A stretch of DNA of 64,000 nucleotides from Tribonema minus (lineage: Eukaryota; Sar; Xanthophyceae; Tribonematales; Tribonemataceae): contig JAFCMP010000077.1 in NCBI GenBank assembly GCA_017506865.1, forward strand, positions 124,001 through 188,000, given 5' to 3'. Under the pieces are notes generated by a model, which saw nothing but the letters and a program-made list of their open reading frames with translations, did not search any database and was not told the DNA's origin. The position numbers and the translations under genes are program-made. Below, in pieces: positions 55,901 to 64,000 of the stretch. Within the stretch, counting starts at the first letter, position 1. The number at the start of each line of letters is the position of its first letter.

Positions 55901-56921
55901 AGTGGACAATCCCTGAACACGAGTGCGTCCGCTTTCCCCTGAGCGCTGCCACGTCAGCCTCCCCTGAGTACTGCCGCACCCTAACCCTAGTTCTAACCCT
56001 CTGTGGGCTGGACGCCACGTGCATGGATGGCAGCCTCGCAGGAGCAGACTGAGACGAACCAGCACCAGAGTGCCCCGTGGCAGTGAGTGCTGAGCGCTGT
56101 TGAATTGTACTCCGCGTACGGCGCGACCCACCGGGCAATGTTGCTAACCCGCATTAAGCCCAGAATTTCAACGGGTTCCTTACGACAGTATATTCTTATG
56201 AAGACTAATCAAAAGATCGTAGAGCTCTAGGTGACAAGGGATGGTTAGCCGCAAGTGCCTTCCACCAATAACCGTGTTGCAAGTGATGGTGGGCGACCAC
56301 AGGGCAGGCGCGATGTTTGGCGCCGCCATGTATGATATCCTGTATTTCTTTTGGTGCACTTGAGGTGGTCAATCAAGGACAAAGCGTTCGAACACGATTC
56401 CAGCAGCTGCGCTGCTGGTCGTGCGTCGCTGCTGGTGTGTGTGCAGTGCAAGCACGTGTTCGCTGCGCGTAACTTCTCGTCATGCAAGCCGCGGTCAGCA
56501 AGGGCAGCAAAAGCCAAGCGTTACGCCTATGCAATCCTGTAGCTCACCGTGTTTTTGCCCAGATATGCTCGAAATTTATCCCCAATTCCTCCAGCAGCGG
56601 TGGCTCGTTGTCGAACTGCCCTGCTCCTGGATACGCCCCGCCTCCAACCGCGCCCACAGGCTGCCCAATCCCATAGCCATGCGTCAGTCCTATCGGATCC
56701 GATGCATAAGAGCCGGCGCCTGAGTATCCGCCTCCCGACGGAGGAGGTGTGAAGCTATCTGAACCCCCATACATGCCAGCGCCGCTGGCGGCGAAGCTTC
56801 CCACTGGACCTGCCATGGATGGTCCACTCGGTGCACTGTGTGGACCTGCGCCGTACTGGGGCATGGCTCCGAAGCGAGGTTGCTGGTCTGCTGCGTCGCC
56901 ATTGGTATACCAGTCGTCCAT
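52908..56921 (-). CDS. Yip1-family membrane protein, YIPF5/Yip1A type
   Basis: Three exons (56921-56548, 54396-54045, 53006-52908) give about 274 residues with exact phases. The N-terminal half is Gly/Pro/Ser-rich and cytosolic, ending [20 protein letters not shown]. Across the junction it reads [28 protein letters not shown], then [20 protein letters not shown] and [14 protein letters not shown]. The last exon gives [32 protein letters not shown] and stop. Order and sequence match YIPF5 closely, with about five membrane helices. Family members bind Rab GTPases and act in ER-Golgi traffic. Every border examined has echo copies: five units at the exon 2 acceptor, two or three at its donor, three at the exon 3 acceptor. 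It starts 477 bp from the divergent LanC-like gene. Confidence 0.94.
52980..53350 (-). repeat. Exon-border echo array: Yip1 exon 3 acceptor border, three copies
   Basis: The phrase GGTACTGCTCGAACAGCTGC then GGCGCAGG (exon start LFEQYL plus acceptor) at 52990-53020 is copied at 53165-53200 and, more decayed, 53322-53345. Shared intron words include CGGCACACAGATCAG. Confidence 0.88.
53875..54085 (-). repeat. Yip1 exon 2 donor-border copy
   Basis: The end of exon 2 (plus strand GCGCACCTTGGTCGCCGCGG then TGCAGCTCCACGCGAC) at 54040-54075 is copied at about 53878-53913. It reads ACCTTTGGTCGCC, so the donor context is changed. A weaker likeness lies at 53735-53775. Confidence 0.85.
54338..55100 (-). 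repeat. Exon-border echo array: Yip1 exon 2 acceptor border, five units
   Basis: The start of exon 2 (coding [19 protein letters not shown]) at 54338-54400 recurs at about 54484-54550, 54682-54745, 54868-54930 and 55038-55098. Copies retain the plus-strand phrase GTCCGTCTCGTCGAGGTACG and the GCACCAGCACCGC stretch before the acceptor. Spacers share GGCTCAATGCG, TATTTAGGGC and GCGCGGCCAAAGC. Spacing is 145-200 bp. Protein-level differences ([14 protein letters not shown] and others) show independent decay. Confidence 0.93.
55338..55632. repeat. Facing interstitial telomere arrays
   Basis: At 55338-55363 four CCCTAA units; at 55563-55632 several TTAGGG and variant GGGGTTAGGG units in the opposite orientation, about 200 bp apart. 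Both lie in the first Yip1 intron. A further CCCTAACCCTAG patch is at about 55978-55998. Confidence 0.92.
56203..56290 (+). repeat. Dispersed AGAGCTCT element, full-length type
   Basis: Contains TAATCAAAAGATCGTAGAGC, TCTAGGTGACAAGG, TGGTTAGCCGCAAGTGCC and TTCCACCAATAACCGTG. It lies in the first Yip1 intron. Closest to the copy at 19838. Confidence 0.9.
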
Positions 56922-57398
56922 CCCACTGCTTTGTGCTGTTGCGCTCTCGAGAGCGCACCTGTTGCACTGACTTTTTAGATTCTGCTGCCTTTGGCAGGTG
57001 CCATCACCAGCAGCAGCTGCTGCAACTGGCTTGCGTCAACAGTGTGTCTTGGCGGGCACTTAACAGCAACAAACCTCTCCACACCTCCACCTCCACCTCC
57101 GGAGGCTTCAAACAAAGTTTTCTAAAATCAAAGTTCAACTCTTTCGTCCGTTCTTTCAGGTTTGGTTTAGTGCACCACACAGAGAGCTCACACCACCACA
57201 CCCTGCTGAAAGCCGTACTGGAGTAGTAGCCATATCCCTGAGAGGCCATTAGTTATCGGACGCTTGCTCGGCCTGGGTGAGCTTGGGCGGCGATTATTCA
57301 GGGGAGTGATTGGGCTTCTACCTGCTTTTCAAAGCGCGTGCAGCCGGACCTCGAAGGCGTGGCATTGCGCGCTGGCGGCTGCTGCTGCATCCAGAGCG

Positions 57399-60300
57399 AT
57401 GGCGGAGCGGTGCTGGGAGAACACACTGGACGACTCGGCAGGTCCGCTACACACCCGCGGCAAGAGAGCGCACCTCACAACGACGTGCGCGCTTGTCCGA
57501 CGGCGTGTGTAAATGTTCTATCAGGTTCAACTTGCACCTCACTGCTGCCTCTGAGGAGCGCCTGCTGCTTTGCGTTGCCTGTGCAGACGTTGCCGGTCCA
57601 GACTGGGCCCTGGAAAGGGCCATCAACATAGCCAAGATCTGCTTGGCACGAGCATCCCCTCGGTCACGGTGAGCGACCACCTGCATCCGGTCGTTGCGCA
57701 TGCTTAGTGAGGTGCAAACATCATCACCCACAGGTAGCATTGGTGGCTGTGAAGTGTTGCCCTTGCTGCACTTGACACATCTGGAGTACCTGTATGATTG
57801 CATGCCACCAGAGTTGCACCGAACGCGATGCACCAGGCTCACGACAATTCGATGTTGCCCTCCGGCCCCTGCAGGGATTCTGGCAACTTCAGCGTGTACA
57901 CGGGTGCCCCCGGGATGGCTTACATGTGTATGAGGCTGGCCTCCATGCCCGGCATTGACCAGGACGCGAAACTACTGTTCCTGCGCATGGGGCACGAGTA
58001 CCTGCAGGCAAGATTCGGGTCGAACCTTCTCTAACAACAGCAGCTGGCCCTGCTGAGCATTGTGCAACAGTGAACCTGGTGCATTCCGCAGACCATGTCC
58101 TCTATGACTGTGACACGGCGATGCATTCATCGAGACCGCACGGGTTGAAACCTCTGTTTGCCCTCAACTTCAACCTGTGCCCTCGCCAATGGTCGTCCTG
58201 CTGCCATCCATCTGGCAGACGCAGGTGCGCTCTCTATATACGTGCATGTTTACCAAGTACCTGTAAAGCATGTTACACTGTCATCTAAATAAGCACAACC
58301 TTCGCTCATGCGCGCGCAGGATGAACATCCGTCGGCGATGACGCGTACTGTCGACCAGTCCACATGCGCTTGTGGCTACTACCTGCAACACCTGTAAATC
58401 ATACGTACAATAGGCAAAACCTAAACAAGCACCAGCTTCGCTCATGCGCGCGCAGAGCAAAGCTCCACCGGCGATGAGGCGTGCCTACATGTGTTTACTA
58501 CCTGTAAACCTATTTATCGTATTACAACATCTAAATAAGCACAACGTTCGCTCATGCGCGCGCAGGATGAAGCTGCTCCGCCGGCGATGCGGCGCGCCAT
58601 GAACCAGGTGGGACCCAGCCTGCTGTGCGGATACGCCGGCTATCACTGCGTGGCGGCGCTGTTCTCAAAGCGCGTGGCGGCGGACGCAGCGGCGGCTGCG
58701 GCGGCGGCTCAGGTGCGTCAGCAAATGTGAAGTTGATGCGACTCAACTTGAAGGTGTGGGGGTGCTGCTTTTTTGTGTTGTGTGCTGTTGGAGTCGGCCC
58801 CGGACACGGCGGCAGCAGCAGCAGCGTTGTGCGCTCCTAGGAGTGCGTAACCGCCAAGCGTAACCGCCAACCGTAGCCGCCAGGCGCAACTGCCAGACAC
58901 TTGTCAAGCTTTCACAGGAGGTTGAGAGAGTGTGTATGCATGTACCACAGCGTACTTGCCAGAGACATCCGGCTTGCTGTTTTGCGTCATCAGAGGTTCA
59001 AGGAACGTCTTCCTTTTCAACGAATTCAGTACAGATGCTTGTGCTTGTCAAGGTGCGACATAGAGCTGTTGAGCTCGTGAATATGCACATTTCTGACAGC
59101 CACTTCAAGTACTTGAAGTATGAAGTTTCAATGATGCTAGCACGTGGAGTGACTACTCCTGTAATACGAATCTTGTGTAACATTGCGTGCCTCTGACAGT
59201 GCAGGTACTGGAGCTCTTTTTTGTTGATGTTCGATCATGTGTATACACTCAGTTGCTTCGCAGTCGAGGTTGCTGCGTAGGAGGCCGTAGGCTGCTGCAG
59301 GGGAAAACCCTAGGCTGCTGCATAGGAGGAAGCCCTAGCAACACTTAGGACACCCAGCCTTCTTGAAGGGTGTTCATGCAAGTCCATGAGTACGTGCCGT
59401 TGCTTGTTGATGATGCACTTGATGAATGAGTTGACCTTGCTCTGTCTGACCTGGTTGGGCCTGCCGCTGCTGCCACAGACGTACGTGGAGCTGAGCGGCG
59501 TGGCAGCGGATCCGCGCTTTGACGCAGATGAGGTGCGTGGCGTCATGCTTCAACTTCAACTGCACATCATCTTCAAGTACATGCACTCTCGGATCGCTGC
59601 AACGCCGTCGCACCGCCTCACTGGCGCCCGTACCCGTGGACGCGCACCGCTGGCTCAAATTTGCCTAATGCTTTTCTCAACTTCAAACTTGAACTCTGGA
59701 TTGCTGTGACGCCATTGCGCCGCCTCACTCACTCCCCAGTGCGCGACGCGCACCGCTGGCTCAAACCGCCCCATGTTTTCCTCAACTTCAAACTTCAACT
59801 CCTGTTTTTTCGCGACGCCGCGCGGCAGCTCCTGTCCAGCCGTACCCGCGCACGCGCGCCGCTGATCCGCTGGCTCAATCGCCTCAGATGTTTGTCAACT
59901 TTAAACTTCAACTCTCATGTTTTTTGTGATCACGCAGTTTCTGTATGGCCGCGCGGGCTACCTCTATGGCATGGTGGCGCTGCGGCGGGAGCTGGGGGAG
60001 GCGGCCGTGCCGCTGGCGACGATGAGCGCTGTCGCAGGCGCCATTGTCGCGTCCGGGCGCGCGTACGTGCGCGAGGGTCGCCTGCAGCGGCGCGGGCACC
60101 TGCCGGTGAGAGACTTTGCCTCTGATAGGAATCTGACCGCGTCGGCAAGGCAAGGCGTCCCATAGCATTTGCATATGTGCGTCACAACTATCAGGTTGGG
60201 GCGCACGTACGTACTAGAGAGGGCCGGCTGCAGCGGCGGGGGCACCTGCCGGTGAGGGATGTCGCATAGTCTTGAACCCGAAGGCAGCTTCAGCAGCAGT

Positions 60301-63300
60301 GCATCCCTGCCCTCATGCGACTTGTGGAGTGTTGGTGAGGCACGCTGTGTGAAGTGCCGTCGAGCAGTAATGATGCGCCATTGAGCGCTGCTGCGCTGTC
60401 GTACGCATCATTGAGGCACTGCGTGTGTGGTTGAGGCATGCGACAGCAGCTGAAGAGGCGTGTGGTGCCGTTCTGCGCGGCGGTAGCAGTGGCAGTTACA
60501 CATGACAGTTACAGATGATAAGCGCTCCCGAAGGTAAGGGGGGGGGGGGGGGGGGGGGCGGGGCAGTGGCAGTCGCACATGGCAGTTTCATCTCTCATCC
60601 TTATCCAATCCCCGGACTTACGCCAACCGCACGCAGCCCATGTTCTGGGAATGGCACGCACATCTGCAAACCCTAACCCTAACCCTGCTGGGCCCTGGTA
60701 CCTTCCCTAACCTTCGTGCAACCCCAACTTGCGCCAACCACACGCAGCCCATGTTTTGGGAGTGGCACGCACATCGCTACGTCGGCGCGGCGCACGGCGC
60801 CATGGGCATACTGCACGCATTGCTGCTCTGCCCGGCGGAGCTGTGGGGGTCGGATGACACCGTCCTGAGGTATGTACGTATGTACGGCGTGACATTTTGT
60901 TGTGCGCAGGGGTACTTCGTTGATAAAGTTATGAGCGCTGCTGTGCACAGCAGAGCTGTGGGGTTTCGGATGACACCGTCCTGAGGTATGTACCTATGTA
61001 GGGTGGGCATTGCCTTTTCCTGTGCGCCAGGCGTAGTTCAATGAAGTACTGAGCGGTGCTGTGCCCGGCGGAGCTGTGGGGGTCGGATGACACCGTCCTG
61101 GGGTATGTAGGCATGCCTTGCTTTCTTGCGCGCACATTGCCTTGCTCTTTCAAGTGCCATGGCAGTTCACTGTTGCTGTACGTGCGTTGCCTTGCTCTTG
61201 CACGCGCTACCGTAGTTTGCTGTTGCTATATGTAGCGTGTGCTGTTGAGGTCCAACGGCGAAGTTTCCCAGCAGCGCGTGCGCCCTTCGGTGAAGCTGTG
61301 CGGGTTGGATGACACCCTCCCCAAGGTGCGTATGCACATAAGCCTGGTTTATCTCATGCACGGAGCGTGGTACTTCAATGTTGAAGTGCTAGGCAGCGCT
61401 GCGCCCGGCTGCGCAGGTCGGATGACACCGTGCTGAGGTATATACGTAGGGTGTGCGTTGCGTTTTCTTTGTGCGCCAGGCGTAGTTCAATGTTGAGGTA
61501 CTGAGCGGTGCTGTGCGCCCGGCGGAGCTGCGAGGGTTGGATAACGGCGTCCTGAGGTACACAATACATGGTTGTGTGTGCTGGAACACCTGTAACCTGA
61601 AGCACTGACGTTATCCACGGACGTTGCTCCGCTTCTGAATGCAACGCAGGGACTCCGTCGCGGTGTTGGGCTCTGTTTCTCGGTGTAGCAGCCCGGCTCA
61701 GCCAATATTGCCCACTAACAACCACACTCTTGCTTCCACTCATGCAGGGACATTGGCGCAACAGTGGACTTCCTTTTCTCGCTGTAGCAGCCCGGCTCAG
61801 TCGACATTGCCCACTAACAAGCACACTGTTGCTGTCACTCATGCAGGGACATTGGCGCAACGATGGACTTCCTCCTCTCGCTGTGGCAGCCCGGCTCAGC
61901 AAACTTCCCTGCAGCGCTCCAAGCGGACGCGAAGGACCTGGTGCACTGGTGCCACGGCGCCACCGGCGCCGTCTTCGCGTTCAGCACGGCGTACTGCGTG
62001 CTAGGTGCGTCACAGGTTGAAGTTGAACGGCTTCTTGTTCGTAGTTCAGCACGGCGTTCTGAACTCTAGGTGCGTCGTGTGTTGCAGTTGCATGGCGCCA
62101 ATGCTTCAGTGCTCAAAACGCCACAATGCCGTTTGCGCGTTCAGCACGGCGTACTGCGGCCTAGGTGCGTCACGAATTAAAATCGCACAGCTCTCATCAT
62201 GCATACAGCACGGCAAACTATGATGTCCGCGGTGCGTCACGCACCTTGAAGTTTGCGGCAGGGTATGATTTCTTGATAGCCTCCTCGTCCGGCACAGGGT
62301 CGTGTGTACGGCAGGCGTTGAAGTTCGGCAGCACCATTCTGCACATCCAGTACGCCGCACGGAGTCATTTTGTACATCATGCATTGAAGTTCTTGCGCGT
62401 TATTTTCTACGGTGGAGCACCGAAGTTCACCACGCATCCTCATCATCCACGATTGTCATCCAATTATAGGCTACAACCAAAGATCATGCGCAACCAGTGC
62501 ACGCTCTCCACACACGCAGGCTGTGCGTTCGCAATGGCATCACTTTGATATGTGTATCGTTGAAAAGGATGCGCATGGTGCGTGTGCTATCTGTATCTCT
62601 CAGGGCATCAGCGGTACCTGGACGCAGCAATCCTAGCGGGGGAGACTGTGTGGCGGCGGGGGCTGCTGAAAAAGGGCCCAGGTGAGAGAGCTACAGATTC
62701 ATTTGGCATAGAAACGAATTAAAATATTGTAGAGCTCTAGGTGAGAAGGTGTGGTTAGCCGCAAGTGCCTTCCACCGATAGCCGTGGTTGCCGCTGCTGC
62801 AGCAGTGTATATTTGCTCTCAGTGAATGGATACGTTGTGCATTGCAGTACCACGCGCTTTTGCACCCGCACACAGGCTGCCAAAGCGCTGATTCACGGCA
62901 GAGCGGCTGGCTGGTTTAGTTTGCAAAAAGCGGCTGTGTGTACTGAAAGTGTACCGCACCGTACCGTATTTGTACTCTGTTGTGTAGTTCGTACTCTGCT
63001 GCACACTTGAAGTTCCTCTTGCGTATCATCCTCACACGTTGGTAGTCACGCTGGCGAACTGCTGCGTCTGATACCGTACATATCCTACGCGCACACGCTT
63101 TCTAGGTGCTCGGGGACCGCTCCTCGACGCTCGTGCTTTGACGTGCTGTGCACGCGCGTGGGTGGCCATGACGCTGAGCCATCACCACACTGTACCTGTT
63201 GGCGCTGTTGAACCAACACTCTGATCATGTATACAAACAAACTGATCTGCACTTCAAAATACGCCTCCAGTGTGCTAACGGTTATACACTGCTCGGCCTG

Positions 63301-63451
63301 TGGCATTGCTATCCCTTGCACAGGTCTCTGCCACGGCGTCGCGGGCAATGCTTACGCGCTGCTGGCGCTGTTCCGCGTTACGCGCGACGCCAAGTACCTG
63401 CGCCGCGCGCACCGCTTCGCGGAGTTCATGGGCAGCAGCGACTTTGCCCAG
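57399..63451 (+). CDS. LanC-like protein (LANCL family), cut by the window end
   Basis: Ten exons: 57399-57441, 57587-57668, 57875-58007, 58566-58712, 59479-59532, 59938-60105, 60748-60869, 61847-62004, 62604-62681, 63324-63451. Together they give 371 residues, every phase matching; the C-terminus lies beyond the window. The GxxG motifs of the LanC barrel appear in order: VYTGAPGMAY, LCGYAGYHCV, LYGRAGYLYG, VGAAHGAMGI, HWCHGATGAV and GLCHGVAGNAY; the two CHG motifs hold zinc ligands. LANCL proteins bind zinc and glutathione, and in animals add glutathione to dehydroamino-acid residues. The N-terminus MAERCWENTLDDSA is short but plausible. Intron 3 uses a GC donor (CTGCAG then GCAAGA). Echo arrays sit at seven borders. 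Divergent from the Yip1 gene. Confidence 0.93.
58315..58600 (+). repeat. Exon-border echo array: LanC exon 4 acceptor border, three units
   Basis: Units at about 58270-58358, 58390-58486 and 58500-58600 share AACNTTCGCTCATGCGCGCG, the acceptor CAG and exon words GATGAAGCTGCTCCGCCGGC, GATGAGGCG. Only the last continues into the exon. Spacing is about 115-125 bp. Confidence 0.92.
60030..60258 (+). repeat. LanC exon 6 donor-border copy
   Basis: The exon 6 end (CGTACGTGCGCGAGGGTCGC then CTGCAGCGGCGCGGGCACCT, donor GTGAGAG at 60106) is copied at about 60203-60258 as GGCCGGCTGCAGCGGCGGGG and GGTGAGGGAT. The copy spans at least 45 bp. Confidence 0.9.
60628..61562 (+). repeat. Echo copies of both borders of LanC exon 7
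   Basis: Acceptor side: ACGCAGCCCATGTTNTGGGA then GTGGCACGCACAT at 60743-60778 (true) is copied at 60634-60664, with telomere-like CCCTAA units (60668-60686) right after the copy. Donor side: CCCGGCGGAGCTGTGGGGGT then CGGATGACACCGTCCTGAGG ending GTATGTA at 60829-60876 (true) recurs at about 60948-60992, 61062-61108, 61290-61328, 61400-61442 and 61515-61560. Spacers share GTGCGCCAGGCGTAGTTCAA and TACTGAGCGGTGCTGTG. Confidence 0.95.
61640..62240 (+). repeat. Echo copies of both borders of LanC exon 8
   Basis: Acceptor side: CATGCAGGGACATTGGCGCA and CTCGCTGTNGCAGCCCGGCT at 61841-61905 (true) recurs at 61741-61808 and 61645-61707. Donor side: TTCAGCACGGCGTACTGCGT then GCTAGGTGCGTCAC at 61979-62012 (true) recurs at 62045-62075, 62137-62172 and, decayed, 62205-62238. 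Confidence 0.93.
62705..62803 (+). repeat. Dispersed AGAGCTCT element, full-length type
   Basis: Contains GAAACGAATTAAAATATTG, TAGAGCTCTAGGTGAGAAGG, TGGTTAGCCGCAAGTGCC, TTCCACCGATAGCCGTGGTT and GCCGCTGCTGCAG. It lies in the LanC intron after exon 9 and is as complete as the copy at 19838. Confidence 0.9.
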
Positions 63452-63855
63452 GTACGCGAATGGACGTCCTTAACCATTGACGTCAGTTTGTAGTGGCCAC
63501 ACGAGAGGCCAGATGGCAATATGTATTTGGTCATTGACACTGGCGTATAATCGTCCCCAGAGAGACCCGCTGGTGTGATGGTTCTCTTTTCTTAGATCAA
63601 ATCTTACGCAATGACACCGGCTTCGGCGCCGCGCGCACCGCTTTGCGGAGTTCATGGGCAGCAGCGACTTCGCCCGGGTACATGCACGTACAGACGTCCT
63701 CAGTCATCGACATCTATCTACACTTGGCACACATGAGGCTGGACGGCTGATGTGCTTGGTTGTTGACATCGTTGTACACTGTGGCATTGCCGCCAGAGAG
63801 GCCGTATGTGCGATCTATCCCGAGCTCATGGACGGCAGCGACTTTCTCAGTGCAC
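63395..63855 (+). repeat. Exon-border echo array: LanC exon 10 donor border, three copies
   Basis: The exon end GAGTTCATGGGCAGCAGCGA then CTTTGCCCAG with donor GTACGCG (63423-63458) recurs at 63626-63685 (with GCGCGCACCGCTTTGCGGAG before it) and, decayed, 63820-63853 (GAGCTCATGGACGGCAGCGA). The 63626 copy keeps its donor as GGTACATG. Confidence 0.92.
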
Positions 63856-64000
63856 GACAGTCTCCCTGATCTCCAGCGCACACGTTCTCAAATCGCGTAC
63901 TTCAACAGAAGTACTTCAAGCGGCCCACAGCTGCGCTTGCCATAGCATGTGCTGCTCCGGTTTATTGAGTTAGACTCGTGCCTGCAGTTGAACAGTATCT

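Noticed and set aside
57264..57512. Separate small plus-strand gene upstream of the LanC-like gene
   Set aside because: Only its MAERCWENTLDDSA part fits as the first LanC exon, spliced in phase to 57587; the rest reads into intron.

Overview
This is nuclear DNA from a GC-rich eukaryote, most likely a single-celled alga or other protist. Its genes are split by GT-AG introns, carry no ribosome-binding sites or operons, and include Rab5, Yip1, WAPL and RNA polymerase III homologues. Short runs of the TTAGGG/CCCTAA telomere repeat are scattered through it. A decayed ankyrin/F-box-like gene of a type common in stramenopiles, and a possible organelle-type leader on a P-loop kinase, hint at a stramenopile-like alga. 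I cannot name the species from the sequence.

Layout. 1-1.3 kb: triplet repeats inside an inverted duplication. 1.6-4.2 kb (-): two exons of a sodium:solute symporter. 6.7-7.8 kb (-): an intronless carbohydrate sulfotransferase. 8.5-9.2 kb: tandem repeats. 11.0-11.4 kb (+): last exon of RNA polymerase III subunit RPC9. 13.5-26.1 kb (-): a nine-exon WAPL cohesin-release factor. 26.8-27.9 kb (+): an ankyrin/F-box-like pseudogene. 28.2-32.7 kb (+): a coiled-coil RING-finger protein. 34.9-39.3 kb (-): Rab5. 39.9-43.6 kb (+): a P-loop kinase-like protein. 44.2-45.9 kb (-): a ZCCHC9-type zinc-knuckle protein. 46.1-48.6 kb (+): phosphopantothenoylcysteine synthetase. 49.8-51.8 kb (-): a small cysteine-rich protein. 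52.9-56.9 kb (-): YIPF5/Yip1. 57.4 kb to the window end (+): a LanC-like protein. Several neighbours are head-to-head (Rab5/kinase, ZCCHC9/PPCS, YIPF5/LANCL) and others tail-to-tail. Rab5 and YIPF5 are both secretory or endosomal membrane-traffic factors; otherwise I see no shared pathway. I rebuilt the models by matching splice phase and family order, and nearly all junctions agree in phase.

The outstanding feature is a habit of the introns. Again and again, the last or first 20-120 bases of an exon together with its splice site recur 2-7 times inside the adjoining intron, at 50-220 bp spacing. I call these 'exon-border echo arrays'. They occur at about 25 exon borders in eight genes, on both strands, at donors and acceptors, and once at a stop codon (RPC9). 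Some copies are essentially identical (PPCS) and others badly decayed, so the process looks continuing. A second system is a dispersed element of about 100 bp with the core TAGAGCTCTA, present five times. The WAPL homologue appears to carry a PDS5-binding-like KTYGRR motif at its C-terminus rather than its N-terminus.
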